Shown: positions 1 through 9,363 of the stretch, piece after piece
Position numbering within the stretch: the first letter of the stretch is position 1
Layout: the number at the start of each line of letters is the position of its first letter
Origin: Clostridium_AD sp050717545
GTDB taxonomy: Bacteria; Bacillota; Clostridia; Clostridiales; Clostridiaceae
Assembly (NCBI RefSeq): GCF_050717545.1
Contig: NZ_JBOITN010000030.1
Coordinates: forward strand, 96,738-160,737
Reading direction: 5' to 3'
Length of the DNA stretch: 64,000 nt
Notes under the pieces: generated by a model
Seen by the model: the letters and a program-made list of their open reading frames with translations, nothing else
The model's database searches: none
What the model was told of the DNA's origin: nothing
Program-made: the position numbers and the translations under genes

Positions 1-607
1 TCTCTAGCAATATTTCACTTAAAATATTTCTTTCGACAATTAACACTGGTAAATTAGTAGCAGGCTCGCGCAGCTCGTTTCCGGTATCTAAAAATGCCTT
101 AATAGATTTTTTATAGCTTTTATTCACTATATCTACAGTGTAAATTAATTCCGAGATTTTTTTTCTATCTCCTATGAAAATCATAATTCGATATATCAAT
201 ACATAAATTATCATTATTGAGAGCATTAATTTTTCATAAGAAAAATTAATTATGATTACATCAAATGACATATCTTTACTATTATTCATTTGAATAAATA
301 AACACATTCCAGCTAAAAGGATTGAATATAATATAAAGATTAGAGAGGCTTTAATATTAAATAAAATGTTCTTCTCCCTAAAAGCAATAAAAATCATCAC
401 AATAACTATTAATAATTTAAAAGGTAAATATGTTAAGTACTTAAGTTTTGGATATACAACTGTCAAAACATATAAGCTGCCTATAAAACTTGATATACAC
501 ATCCAAATAAGTTTTACTCTTTTTCTTAATGTTTGAACTGTAACATGTAATATGAATATATTAACTATAAAATTTACAAGTATTAGAACATCTGCATATA
601 CTATCAC
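1..607 (-). CDS. spoIIGA: Sigma-E processing peptidase SpoIIGA (partial, 3' end off window)
   Basis: This is the membrane aspartic protease that matures pro-sigma-E in the mother cell. The frame opens at a GTG at 607 behind an AGGAGG-type site and begins VIVYADVLILVNFIVN, the usual start of the family. About five hydrophobic segments fill the first ~150 residues. A soluble part follows with the catalytic motif DTGN (Asp about residue 174), as in Bacillus SpoIIGA (Asp183). The frame is open to the left edge, so the C-terminus is missing. It lies downstream of ftsA-ftsZ, the standard clostridial order, with sigE and sigG expected next outside the window. Confidence 0.93.
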   Translation of the reverse strand, partial: MIVYADVLILVNFIVNIFILHVTVQTLRKRVKLIWMCISSFIGSLYVLTVVYPKLKYLTYLPFKLLIVIVMIFIAFREKNILFNIKASLIFILYSILLAGMCLFIQMNNSKDMSFDVIIINFSYEKLMLSIMIIYVLIYRIMIFIGDRKKISELIYTVDIVNKSYKKSIKAFLDTGNELREPATNLPVLIVERNILSEILLE

Positions 608-629
608 GTGGTCTTCCTCCTTTAAAAAT

Positions 630-662
630 ATTATATATCTTATTGAATCAAAATTTTGTCAT
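630..662 (-). promoter_or_regulatory. Candidate spoIIGA promoter with overlapping 0A-box-like site
   Basis: On the minus strand ATGACA (662-657) and TATAAT (635-630) are 21 bases apart. That is too long for a normal sigma-A promoter but like the stretched spacing of the Spo0A-activated spoIIG promoter of Bacillus. The -35 overlaps TGACAAAA, which resembles a Spo0A box in reverse. The start codon is about 20 bases downstream. The assignment is by pattern only. Confidence 0.45.
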
Positions 663-736
663 TTTTTACCACGTTTTTTTATTTTTATTCTTCTATAAAA
701 CGTCATTAGTTTCCATATTATTTTATATATGAACCT

Positions 737-808
737 AAAAAAAGGCACACCCCCCTTGCAAACTTGTTACGTAACCTAATGCCTCTAAACCAGGCATAGC
801 TTACGCAA
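737..808 (-). other. Structured element with T-run upstream of spoIIGA
   Basis: On the minus strand an outer stem TTGCGTAA (808-801) / TTACGTAA (774-767) encloses an inner perfect stem ATGCCT (797-792) / AGGCAT (784-779). After it come a G-run and TGTGCC followed by seven T (743-737). AGGCA of the inner stem could instead pair with TGCCT just before the T-run, which would give two exclusive folds. No known riboswitch consensus was recognised. It could be a small RNA, an attenuator or a complex ftsZ terminator. Confidence 0.4.
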
Positions 809-861
809 TTGCATTTAATAGAGAATATGTCCTATTAACAATAAAAATTGTTCTAAACGCA

Positions 862-887
862 AATAAAGTGCCAAAAGGCACTTTATT
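862..887 (-). terminator. Terminator hairpin after ftsZ
   Basis: Perfect 11-bp arms (AATAAAGTGCC / GGCACTTTATT) with an AAAA loop lie directly behind the ftsZ stop codon. The A/T ends of the stem supply the U-tract in either direction. Confidence 0.8.
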
Positions 888-892
888 ACTTG

Positions 893-1984
893 TTATTTAC
901 TTTGTCTTCTTAAAAATGCTGGAATTTCTAGATCAGAATCTTCATAATCCTTAGTATATGCAACTTCTTCAATAGGTTTAACTGTTTCTTTTGTTTGGAG
1001 CTTTGAGGCAGTTTTACTTTTTACAACGTTGTCGCTTTCAAAACCAGTTGCAATAACTGTTATCCTTATTTCTTCTTTTAGATCTTCATCTATAACTGCA
1101 CCAAATATAATGTTTGCATCTGGATCAGCAGCGCCTTGTACAATCTCTGCGGCTTCATTTATTTCAAGTAAACCTAGATCCATTCCACCAGTAATATTTA
1201 AAAGTACACCTGTAGCCCCAACTATAGAAGTCTCCAGTAATGGGCTTGAAATAGCTTGTTTCGCTGCCTCTTGAGCTCTATTATCACCTGAAGCTCTACC
1301 AACACCCATATGAGCAAGACCTTTAGCAAGCATAATTGTTCTAACATCTGCAAAATCAAGATTTACAAGACCTGGTATAGTAATCAAATCAGATATACCT
1401 TGGATACCTTGTCTTAAAACATCATCTGCCATTTTAAAAGAATCCATCAATGTAGTTTTTTTATCTACCATAGTAAGTAATCTTTCATTTGGTATTGTTA
1501 CCAAAGTGTCCACTGTTTCTTTAAGTGTTTTTATTCCTATTTCAGCATTAATCATTCTTTTTCTGCCTTCAAAAGGGAAAGGTTTAGTTACTACCCCTAC
1601 AGTAAGTATTCCCATAGATTTAGCAATTTCTGCTACCACTGGTGCGGCACCAGTACCTGTACCACCACCCATTCCTGCAGTAATAAATACCATATCCGCT
1701 CCTTTTATTGCTTGAGAAATTTCTTCCTTACTTTCTTCCGCTGCCTTCATACCTATTTCTGGATTAGCTCCTGCTCCTAGCCCTTTGGTTAGTTTATCAC
1801 CAATTTGAATTTTTTGAACAGCATGAGAAAGAATTAATGCCTGCTTGTCTGTATTTATAGCTATAAACTCTACATTTTTAAGTCCTTCCACAATCATCCT
1901 GTTTATAGCATTGTTTCCTCCACCACCACACCCAATTACCTTGATTTGAGCAAATTCCTGAATATCAACATCAAAATCTAGCAC
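893..1984 (-). CDS. ftsZ: Cell division protein FtsZ
   Basis: Tubulin-like GTPase that polymerises into the cytokinetic ring. The 363-residue protein has the tubulin signature GGGTGTG at residues 106-112, the N-terminal nucleotide-binding stretch IKVIGCGGGGNNAINRM, and the conserved C-terminal peptide EIPAFLRR near the end, which binds FtsA and SepF. The start is a GTG seven bases behind AAAGGAGG. The gene is 14 bases downstream of ftsA, so the two are co-transcribed, and the hairpin at 862-887 ends the unit before spoIIGA. Length and motifs are normal for a clostridial FtsZ. Confidence 0.98.
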   Translation of the reverse strand: MLDFDVDIQEFAQIKVIGCGGGGNNAINRMIVEGLKNVEFIAINTDKQALILSHAVQKIQIGDKLTKGLGAGANPEIGMKAAEESKEEISQAIKGADMVFITAGMGGGTGTGAAPVVAEIAKSMGILTVGVVTKPFPFEGRKRMINAEIGIKTLKETVDTLVTIPNERLLTMVDKKTTLMDSFKMADDVLRQGIQGISDLITIPGLVNLDFADVRTIMLAKGLAHMGVGRASGDNRAQEAAKQAISSPLLETSIVGATGVLLNITGGMDLGLLEINEAAEIVQGAADPDANIIFGAVIDEDLKEEIRITVIATGFESDNVVKSKTASKLQTKETVKPIEEVAYTKDYEDSDLEIPAFLRRQSK

Positions 1985-1998
1985 AACAATACCTCCTT

Positions 1999-3249
1999 TT
2001 AGAAAAAATCTGCAAAAAAGCCCTTAACTTTTGATGCAATTCCATTTTTTCCTTTTATATTTTGTTCTTTTGAATATTTGTTATCATATAAATGTTCATC
2101 TGTTTTTTCAAATGAACTATTACTAGTTTTAAGATTATTAATAGCTTGTAAAACTATCCCTACAGCTGTAACATATAGTGGGCTTGCTGTCCCTACATAT
2201 TCTGGCGAACCTACTCTTACAGGCTTATTTAGTATATCCTTGCTTAGATCATTAATACCTCTAAACAGAGATATACCTCCACCAACTATTACAACACCAG
2301 AAATTTCTTTGTAAAAATCACTATTCAACAAATTTCTTTTAATTAACTGTAACAATTCTTCTACTCTAGCGTTAATTATATCAACTACCAAATTGTTATC
2401 AATCTCCATTAAATTGTCATAAGAATCTTTAACTCTGATTTTTGCATCTTCTTCTTTACCTCTAACTAAACTTCCATATTTAAGTTTTACTCTTTCGCCT
2501 TCACTAAAAGGAACTTTAAGACAAACAGATATATCGTTTGAAATACTGTCTCCCCCCAATTGAATAATAGAAGTATGTTTTAATTTTCCATTCTTGTAAA
2601 TAGATATATCAATAGTCTGAGCTCCAACATCTACAAGCGCAATACCCATGTCTTTTTCTTCTTTTCTAAGTACTGCCTCAGATATTGCTGTCGGTCCAAG
2701 TACTATTCCATTAACTTTAATTCCAGCTCTTTTAACACTTTTAAGCAAATTACTAACTACTGTGGTTTGTGCCATTACAACTTGTCCTTCTACTTCTAGC
2801 CTTACCCCACTCATCCCTCTAGGATCTTTAATATTGTCATATCCATCAACTATATATTGCTCTGGCTCAACTCCGACTATTTCTTTATCTGATGGAACTG
2901 AGATAAGTTTAGTTGCTTCAATAGCCCTGTTTACGTCACTTTGTTTTATTTCTCTATCTTCAGAAGATATCGCAATCATTCCTGTATTTCTTACAAGTTC
3001 ACAAATTCCTCCAGGCAATGATATATACCCCTCACTTATTTGTGAATCTGTCATACGCTCTAATTGTGTTACACATTGCTTAATAGCTTCAGCTGTGCTA
3101 TCAATATCTATTACAACTGATTTATTTAAACCACTACATTCCACTGATGTAATGCCTATAATCTGAAGTTTTCCATTACTACTAACTTTACCAACTGCTC
3201 CGCATATTTTTGATGATCCTAAATCAATTCCCACTATTTGTTCATTCAT
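1999..3249 (-). CDS. ftsA: Cell division protein FtsA
   Basis: Actin-fold ATPase that tethers FtsZ to the membrane. The 416-residue protein starts with the phosphate-1 motif IVGIDLGSSKICGAV and has a later phosphate-2-type segment (VDVGAQTIDISIY) and an adenosine-type glycine motif (VIVGGGISLFRG). The last residues, GIASKVKGFFADFF, form the amphipathic membrane-targeting helix of the family. An AGGAGG-type site precedes the ATG. The following gene is ftsZ, the canonical partner. The region upstream (3250-3595) must hold its promoter. Confidence 0.96.
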   Translation of the reverse strand: MNEQIVGIDLGSSKICGAVGKVSSNGKLQIIGITSVECSGLNKSVVIDIDSTAEAIKQCVTQLERMTDSQISEGYISLPGGICELVRNTGMIAISSEDREIKQSDVNRAIEATKLISVPSDKEIVGVEPEQYIVDGYDNIKDPRGMSGVRLEVEGQVVMAQTTVVSNLLKSVKRAGIKVNGIVLGPTAISEAVLRKEEKDMGIALVDVGAQTIDISIYKNGKLKHTSIIQLGGDSISNDISVCLKVPFSEGERVKLKYGSLVRGKEEDAKIRVKDSYDNLMEIDNNLVVDIINARVEELLQLIKRNLLNSDFYKEISGVVIVGGGISLFRGINDLSKDILNKPVRVGSPEYVGTASPLYVTAVGIVLQAINNLKTSNSSFEKTDEHLYDNKYSKEQNIKGKNGIASKVKGFFADFF

Positions 3250-3595
3250 TAAGTTTATCCCTCCTCGTACGAGAAACCTTAAGTGTATATATTCAACAAA
3301 AAAATAAATTTTCCTTTTATTTGAACAGTTTTTTTTATAAATTTTTTATAAATTTAAATTAATTCAAATTTTGTTTAAAATTAAATACATTTAATTGTAT
3401 ATTTGCAGATATATATAAACTTATTTTCAAATTAGTAAATTACATTAAAGTTATATATTAAAAAATAACTTGTCCTACTATACTAGTATAATAGCAATAT
3501 ATAGAAAAAGCAATGTTAGATGTTAGGTAAATTTTCTGAAATGTCGTTAAAATAAAGCTAAAAGCCATATTACTTCTATGCTTTTACTTAAAATT
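3250..3595. other. Intergenic region between pilT and ftsA
   Basis: This 346-base, very AT-rich gap holds no coding frame that I can support. It includes the ribosome binding site of ftsA and a 12-base palindrome TATACTAGTATA at 3479-3490. A promoter for ftsA-ftsZ is expected here, but no pair of boxes is convincing by eye. Confidence 0.5.
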
Positions 3596-4651
3596 TTAAA
3601 GTGACAACATTCTTACCATCATTTCATTATCAACCGAGTAAGTCATTGCTTCATCTTTAGAAATAATTCCTTTTTTATATAACTCTGCAATTGACATATC
3701 CATAGTTTTCATGCCGTATTTACCTCCAGTCTGAACACATGACTGTAACTGATGTGTTTTACCTTCACGAATGAGGTTTTGTATTGCTGGCGTTGAAATC
3801 ATTACTTCAAGTGCCGCAACTCTTCCTCCCTCATCTATCTTTTGTATTAATTGTTGAGAAACTATCCCCTGCATAACTGCTGCTAATTGAACTTTGATTT
3901 GTTGTTGCTGGTATGGTGGAAACACATCTACTATTCTGTCTACTGTTTTAGCTGCACCAATAGTATGTAAAGTTGAGAAAACCAAATGTCCAGTTTCAGC
4001 CGCAGTAATAGCAATAGAAATCGTTTCAAGATCTCTCATTTCACCTACTAATATAACATCTGGATCTTCTCTGAGGATAGCTCTTAAAGCATTTTTATAA
4101 TTTTTACTATCTTTTCCTATTTCTCTTTGGTTTATAATAGATTTATTATGTTTGTGCAAATATTCTATTGGGTCCTCAAGTGTTATAATATTACAGGCTC
4201 TAGTCGAATTAATTTCATTAACCATAGCAGCTAGAGTTGTACTTTTACCACTACCTGTAGGCCCAGTTACTAAAACTAACCCTCTTTGCTTAGTAGTAAG
4301 TGTTCTAACGACCTCTGGGAGTTCAAGTTCTTTAAGTGTAGGTATTTTTAGTGCAACTGCTCTAATAGCTATAGTATCGCTTCCCCTTTGCTTATAAACA
4401 TTAACTCTAAATCTCCCAAGACCACCTATAGAATAAGAAGTATCAATTTCTCCAACTTCATAGTACTGGTCATAAGAGTCCATTAAAATTTCTCTAGAGT
4501 ATTTTTCTGTGTCAATTGGAGTTAGTTTATCTTTTCCTAGTTGTATCAATTGTCCGTTAACTCTAATAACTGGTACTGATCCAACAGTTAGGTGTAAATC
4601 TGATGCCTGTTGCTCTGTTGTCATTTTTAGTAATTCACTAAGAGGTATCAT
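3596..4651 (-). CDS. pilT: Type IV pilus retraction ATPase, PilT family
   Basis: Hexameric secretion-type ATPase that depolymerises type IV pili. The 351-residue protein has the N-terminal PAS-like domain of PilT (SDLHLTVGSVPVIRVNG), Walker A GPTGSGKST at about 130-138, an Asp box (TLEDPIEYLH), Walker B region (ILVGEMRD) and His box (STLHTIGAAKTVDRI). Length is normal. No other pilus gene lies in the window. Its position between sigK and ftsA is a standing feature of clostridial genomes, so it may reflect old synteny more than shared function. Confidence 0.93.
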   Translation of the reverse strand: MIPLSELLKMTTEQQASDLHLTVGSVPVIRVNGQLIQLGKDKLTPIDTEKYSREILMDSYDQYYEVGEIDTSYSIGGLGRFRVNVYKQRGSDTIAIRAVALKIPTLKELELPEVVRTLTTKQRGLVLVTGPTGSGKSTTLAAMVNEINSTRACNIITLEDPIEYLHKHNKSIINQREIGKDSKNYKNALRAILREDPDVILVGEMRDLETISIAITAAETGHLVFSTLHTIGAAKTVDRIVDVFPPYQQQQIKVQLAAVMQGIVSQQLIQKIDEGGRVAALEVMISTPAIQNLIREGKTHQLQSCVQTGGKYGMKTMDMSIAELYKKGIISKDEAMTYSVDNEMMVRMLSL

Positions 4652-4899
4652 TATTGGGCCCCCTGTTCTTTTAATGATGTTTTCAAAATATAATTGGCAA
4701 ATCTAACCTTGATGTTAGTATTATCTTGCCATTTCTATTAGTAGAACATCTTCTTCACCTGTCACTTTAACATTGATCTCTAATTATTATAATTTAAGAT
4801 ATACAAATTATATTTCATGAAATATTTTGTATGTTTAAATAAAATTGTTTAAAGACCTATATTTAACCTAATGGTGTATAATTTACAATTATATCATAG

Positions 4900-5631
4900 T
4901 TATTGCAATTTATTAAAACTATTTAATCTATTTTTATTTGAACTATTTAATTCCTTATTAAGCTTCTTTAATGCCCTCTTTTCAATTCTAGAAACATAGG
5001 ATCTAGAAATCCCTAAAATCAGTGCAATTTCTCTCTGAGTTCTAGGGTTACCATCAAGCAATCCATATCGCATTTGAATAATTATTTTTTCTCTATCAAT
5101 TAACGATTCATTTATTTTATTATAAAGCCTTTTAATTTGTATTTTACTTTCAACTATATCAATAATAGAATCTTCATCACTACTTAACACATCCATTAAC
5201 GATATCTCATTTCCTTCTTTATCTATACCAATAGGATCCTGCAGATAAACTTCACCTTTTGTTTTCTTATTATTCCTAATAAGCATAAGTATCTCATTTT
5301 CTATGCACCTTGCAGCATATGTGGCAAGTCTTGTTCCCTTCCCAGCATCAAATGAATCAATTGCTTTAATGAGCCCCACAGTCCCAATAGATATTAAGTC
5401 ATCTACATCTTTCCCCGGATAGGAATATTTTTTTACTATATGTGCAACCAGTCTTAAGTTTCGTTCAACTAATACGTGTTTAGCTAATAAATCCCCTTCT
5501 GCTAATTTTATTAAATAAAATTTCTCTTCGTCCTCATTTAATGGCTGAGGAAATGAACTACTACCAGTTATATAAGCTGTTAAAAATGTAACGTTTACAA
5601 TCATATCCAATAAACAATTCATGAAAAACAC
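4900..5631 (-). CDS. sigK: Sporulation sigma factor SigK (uninterrupted)
   Basis: Late mother-cell sigma factor that drives spore coat and cortex genes. The N-terminus (NCLLDMIVNVTFLTAYITGS) is the hydrophobic pro-peptide region of clostridial SigK. It is followed by sigma region 2 (RNLRLVAHIVKKYSYPGKDVDDLISIGTVGL, given here only as a landmark around residues 58-88) and a region 4 helix-turn-helix near the end (TQREIALILGISRSYVSRIEK). The start is a GTG seven bases behind AGGAGG. The gene is whole, 243 residues, with no skin-like phage element inside, unlike C. difficile or B. subtilis. Confidence 0.94.
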   Translation of the reverse strand: MFFMNCLLDMIVNVTFLTAYITGSSSFPQPLNEDEEKFYLIKLAEGDLLAKHVLVERNLRLVAHIVKKYSYPGKDVDDLISIGTVGLIKAIDSFDAGKGTRLATYAARCIENEILMLIRNNKKTKGEVYLQDPIGIDKEGNEISLMDVLSSDEDSIIDIVESKIQIKRLYNKINESLIDREKIIIQMRYGLLDGNPRTQREIALILGISRSYVSRIEKRALKKLNKELNSSNKNRLNSFNKLQ

Positions 5632-5715
5632 AGGTGTTCCTCCTAATAGAGCTTATTAATATAATATGATTTAATTCAATAAAAGTGCCTGTACATAGAA
5701 AATAATTAATTAAAA

Positions 5716-7443
5716 CTATTTTGAATCTTCAATAGATCTAAGGGCATTAACTACTTTTTTAAATATTGGAGCGGCAGTATCTCCTCCACCTTCACTACCT
5801 TTACCTTCCACTTTATTTATATCAATGTCTTTTACCAATACAACCATAGAATAATTTATATCATTTATTGTGAAAAAGCCAACAAACCATCCATCAGAAA
5901 ATTCCACTTTATTCTCGAAATATTGAGTAGTGCCTGTTTTACCACCTATATTCATCCCTTCTATAATAGCTTGTGTTCCTGTACCATCGTTTACTACATC
6001 TATCATATCAGATTTAACCTCTTGCGCAGTTACGGTTTTCAACACTCTCGAAGTTTTCGGAGTAAAACTTTCTACTATTTCGTTATTGTCATTTACGTAT
6101 GCATCTATTATACTTGGCTGTACATATAATCCATCATTAATAATAGTATTTGGGATACTGAGTGCTTCTAAAGGAGTTGTTCTCATCTTCTGACCTATTG
6201 CCGCTTGATGTATAATATTATCTACACTTGATAAATTAACATCTTTATCAAATTTACCACTTTCTTCTTGTTGTAAATTTAGTACTTTACTAAACATTCC
6301 TTGCTTATTTGCATAATCATACATATTTTCAAATCCAATATTGTTACCTATTTGAGCAAATATGTTATTTAAAGAATCCTTAAGTGCCTCTCCTACTGTA
6401 AATTGAGTCTTGCCTTCGTAGCTATGGTTATCTCCTGTGAATATATTAGGGTTTACTGTAGTTATCTTATTTTTTGTTATTAAATTTGTGTCAAGCCCAG
6501 CTTGTTCAACAATAACCTTGAAAATTGATCCAGGCAAAGTGCCACCAGTGCCTGGCATTCCTAAATTTACATTATAATCACTATCATCCTTTAGTGACAT
6601 CGCTCTTATTTTCCCACTGCTACTCTCCATTAATACAACACCAATTTGCCCATATTTTTCATATTCTTTCTCATGAAGGATATCTTCAACTTTATCTTGG
6701 ATTTGTTTATTTAGCGTAAGCCTTACATTAATATTGTTTGTAGGCTGAATAATGGTACCGTTATCTATTTCGCCATTAACCCCTTTATTAAATCTAATTT
6801 TTTCGAATTGATTATTTTTAATTTTGTTGTATAATTGCATTTCCAAAGAATTATCATTTTTTGATGTAGATTTGAATAAACCATCGCTTACATCCACTTT
6901 ATCGTATTTTGTATTGATTAATACATTTATAATATTTTGATTCTTATTATTTATTACATCATTAGATTCAAAAGTATAAAATCCTTTTACTTTTTTAATG
7001 TCTTTAAGCTTATTATAGGTAACCTCATCAATTTTATATCTTATCTTATCGCCATTACCATTTGATTTAATCTTTTCCAAGTCATAGTTTTTATTATAGT
7101 TTCTTAAAGTAATAATCAAAGTTTGCATGTCATATTTGCTTGTGTATTCATTAAACCTTATATAATCAACCGGATCAATGATGGCATAATAATTTGTAAC
7201 ATGATCTAAAAGATCTACCCCTCTAGAATCAATTAACTTATATTGCTGGCCATATTTTTCATCTATTGTATACTGCGCGTTAAACATAGTTTTGAGTGGC
7301 GCCGCATTAAAATACATGTAGTTTGCTATTCTCCAAATCAAAATACCAAATAACAACGTAATTATACCCATTATTATCCATATTCTCTTTTTAGCTCTGC
7401 TCTTTTGATTTGAGTAACCAAATATATTATTTCCATTATACAT
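5716..7443 (-). CDS. Class B penicillin-binding protein (PbpI-like transpeptidase)
   Basis: Peptidoglycan D,D-transpeptidase anchored by one N-terminal membrane segment (about residues 20-42). The catalytic motifs are in order and intact: SIFK (Ser306 to Lys309), SLN (357-359) and KTGT (502-505). The ATG at 7443 is preferred to a GTG three codons earlier because a GGTGAGG site is about eight bases before it. In Bacillus the udk neighbourhood carries pbpI (yrrR), so this is likely its counterpart. Sitting directly ahead of sigK, it may serve spore wall synthesis, but the sequence does not prove that. Confidence 0.92.
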   Translation of the reverse strand: MYNGNNIFGYSNQKSRAKKRIWIIMGIITLLFGILIWRIANYMYFNAAPLKTMFNAQYTIDEKYGQQYKLIDSRGVDLLDHVTNYYAIIDPVDYIRFNEYTSKYDMQTLIITLRNYNKNYDLEKIKSNGNGDKIRYKIDEVTYNKLKDIKKVKGFYTFESNDVINNKNQNIINVLINTKYDKVDVSDGLFKSTSKNDNSLEMQLYNKIKNNQFEKIRFNKGVNGEIDNGTIIQPTNNINVRLTLNKQIQDKVEDILHEKEYEKYGQIGVVLMESSSGKIRAMSLKDDSDYNVNLGMPGTGGTLPGSIFKVIVEQAGLDTNLITKNKITTVNPNIFTGDNHSYEGKTQFTVGEALKDSLNNIFAQIGNNIGFENMYDYANKQGMFSKVLNLQQEESGKFDKDVNLSSVDNIIHQAAIGQKMRTTPLEALSIPNTIINDGLYVQPSIIDAYVNDNNEIVESFTPKTSRVLKTVTAQEVKSDMIDVVNDGTGTQAIIEGMNIGGKTGTTQYFENKVEFSDGWFVGFFTINDINYSMVVLVKDIDINKVEGKGSEGGGDTAAPIFKKVVNALRSIEDSK

Positions 7444-7504
7444 AAAAAACACCTCACCTAGACTAATTCTCGCCTAAAATGAGATGTTTTATACTGTGCT
7501 GTTG

Positions 7505-8140
7505 TTATTTTTGTCTATGTTGTCTCTGCAGTATCTGGCTTATATTTGCTGTAATTATATCTATAGCTACCTTATTATGTCCACCCTCAGGTATAATAAG
7601 GTTCGCATGTCTTTTGGTAGGTTCAGTAAATTGTTCATGCATTGGTTTAACAACATTTAAATATTGATTAATAACAGATTCCGTTGTCCTACCCCTCTCG
7701 TTAATGTCCCTAGTAAGTCTCCTTATAAATCTCACGTCTGCATCAGTATCCACATATATTTTTATATTAAGCATATCCCTAAGGACCTTTTCTTCGAGTA
7801 CAAGAATCCCTTCAAATATAATAATTTCTTTTGGCATTACAGTCACTGTTTCTTTCATTCTATTATGTAATTCAAAATCATATATAGGTTTTTCAATACG
7901 TTGACCTTGCATAAGAAGATTAAGGTGTTTAATTAAAAGCGAATTGTCAAAAGCATCCGGATGATCATAGTTTGTTTTTATTCGCTGGTCATAAGAAAGG
8001 TGGCTTTGATCTTTATAATAGGAATCTTGTTCAATCATTGCAATACAAGTATCCCCAAACTGTTTATAAATTTCTCTAGCTATTGTACTTTTACCTGAAC
8101 CCGTTCCACCAGTTATCCCTATTAAAATTGGCCGATCCAC
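7505..8140 (-). CDS. udk: Uridine kinase
   Basis: Phosphorylates uridine and cytidine to UMP and CMP in pyrimidine salvage. The 211-residue protein has a P-loop GGTGSGKST at residues 11-19, the EQDSYYKD segment that binds the nucleoside, and YDHPDAFD, all typical of Udk. The start codon touches the last base of the preceding trhP gene, so the two are translationally coupled. The order trmR-trhP-udk matches yrrM-yrrN-yrrO-udk of Bacillus. Confidence 0.95.
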   Translation of the reverse strand: MDRPILIGITGGTGSGKSTIAREIYKQFGDTCIAMIEQDSYYKDQSHLSYDQRIKTNYDHPDAFDNSLLIKHLNLLMQGQRIEKPIYDFELHNRMKETVTVMPKEIIIFEGILVLEEKVLRDMLNIKIYVDTDADVRFIRRLTRDINERGRTTESVINQYLNVVKPMHEQFTEPTKRHANLIIPEGGHNKVAIDIITANISQILQRQHRQK

Positions 8141-9363
8141 TACTGCTTGTCCTTAGATTTTATAAGGATATCATTTGCACGTAGTTCCAATTTAACATTT
8201 ACAGTAAATAACATCTGAGCACATGGAGCAGACTCTATAATCTCTCCCTTAGAATTTCTCATGTCATTAAGAGTAATTAAAACATTATCTCCAACAGGTC
8301 TTAATACTTCAACGATATCATCCTGGTATACTTTATTTCTTTGTTCTATTAATGCGGTATTATTTTCCTCGTTATATTCTCGTACAATTCCAATTATGTC
8401 ATAATTCCTAATATATGAAGAAGATTCATATATCTGTTTGTTTGGATCTCCAAAATAAAATCCAGTATAATATTGCCTGTGACTAGGTTTTAATAGATTA
8501 TCCATCCATTTTTGCTGAAATTTATAATTTGTTGGATCCTCTATATAGGTATCCACAGCCTCTCTATAGGACTTACACACTGATGCAACATAGTATGAGC
8601 TTTTCATTCTTCCCTCTATCTTAAAGGATGATATCCCTGCTTGCATAAGCTCTGGTATATGTTCTATCATGTTTAGGTCCTTTGAATTCATTATGTAAGT
8701 ACCTTTATCATCTTCAATTATAGGGAAATATTCTCCATCCCTTTTCTCTTCCACTAAGAAATATTTATATCTGCATGGTTGAGCACATTGTCCACGATTT
8801 GCATCTCTACCTGTCATGTAATTAGACATAAGGCATCTTCCCGAATAGGACATACACATAGATCCATGAACAAAAGCCTCAAGCTCGCATGTGTCCGGTA
8901 ATTTCTCTCTAATTTTTCTAATTTCGCCTAGAGATAATTCTCTTGCTAGAACAATTCTTTTAACTCCTTGTTTATGCCAAAAAATAGCTGATTTATAATT
9001 AACGTTATTAGCTTGGGTACTTAAATGGATTTCTAAGTTCGGCACAACTTCTCTAGCCGTCATGATTATCCCTGGATCAGACACAATTATTGCATCCGCA
9101 CCTAGCTCGTATACCTCTTTCAGATAATCTTCTAATCCGTTTAAATCTTCATTGTGAGGAAATACATTTAAAGTTACGTATACCTTTTTACCCTTTAAAT
9201 GTGCATAATCTATACCTTCTTTTAATTGCTCAGTTGTGAAATTATCCGCAAAAGCTCTTAAATTTAATTTACTTCCACCTAAATAAACAGCGTCTGCGCC
9301 AAAATTTATAGCTGCTTTTAATTTTTCCAAATTACCTGCTGGTGCTAATATTTCTGGTTTCAT
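8140..9363 (-). CDS. trhP: U32-family tRNA hydroxylation protein TrhP
   Basis: U32 'peptidase' family protein of 407 residues. Members at this locus (Bacillus YrrN/YrrO) are now known to make 5-hydroxyuridine at tRNA position 34 using prephenate. The U32 signature EAFVHGSMCMSYSGRCLMS is present, as is the cysteine cluster GQCAQPCRYKY expected to hold an iron-sulfur centre. It overlaps the upstream methyltransferase by four bases, which supports action in one pathway: hydroxylation here, then O-methylation by TrmR. Function is inferred from family and context. Confidence 0.88.
   Translation of the reverse strand: MKPEILAPAGNLEKLKAAINFGADAVYLGGSKLNLRAFADNFTTEQLKEGIDYAHLKGKKVYVTLNVFPHNEDLNGLEDYLKEVYELGADAIIVSDPGIIMTAREVVPNLEIHLSTQANNVNYKSAIFWHKQGVKRIVLARELSLGEIRKIREKLPDTCELEAFVHGSMCMSYSGRCLMSNYMTGRDANRGQCAQPCRYKYFLVEEKRDGEYFPIIEDDKGTYIMNSKDLNMIEHIPELMQAGISSFKIEGRMKSSYYVASVCKSYREAVDTYIEDPTNYKFQQKWMDNLLKPSHRQYYTGFYFGDPNKQIYESSSYIRNYDIIGIVREYNEENNTALIEQRNKVYQDDIVEVLRPVGDNVLITLNDMRNSKGEIIESAPCAQMLFTVNVKLELRANDILIKSKDKQ

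Noticed and set aside
737..808. Known riboswitch (c-di-GMP, THF, preQ1, ZTP, cobalamin)
   Set aside because: None of the conserved core sequences of these classes that I know is present; only the secondary structure is suggestive.
2648..3166. A 172-codon plus-strand frame opposite ftsA
   Set aside because: It is an antisense shadow: hydrophobic, low complexity, no ribosome binding site, and the opposite strand is a conserved gene. The same holds for 11487-11990 opposite typA and other long antisense frames.
3479..3490. TATACTAGTATA palindrome as an operator
   Set aside because: In such AT-rich sequence a 12-base palindrome is not unusual and no partner or promoter boxes support it.
4741..4800. 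Minus-strand codons reading LEINVKVTGEEDVLLIEMAR before a stop, upstream of pilT
   Set aside because: It looks like a protein C-terminus, but the frame is only 20 codons after another stop and no family is recognisable. Chance cannot be excluded.
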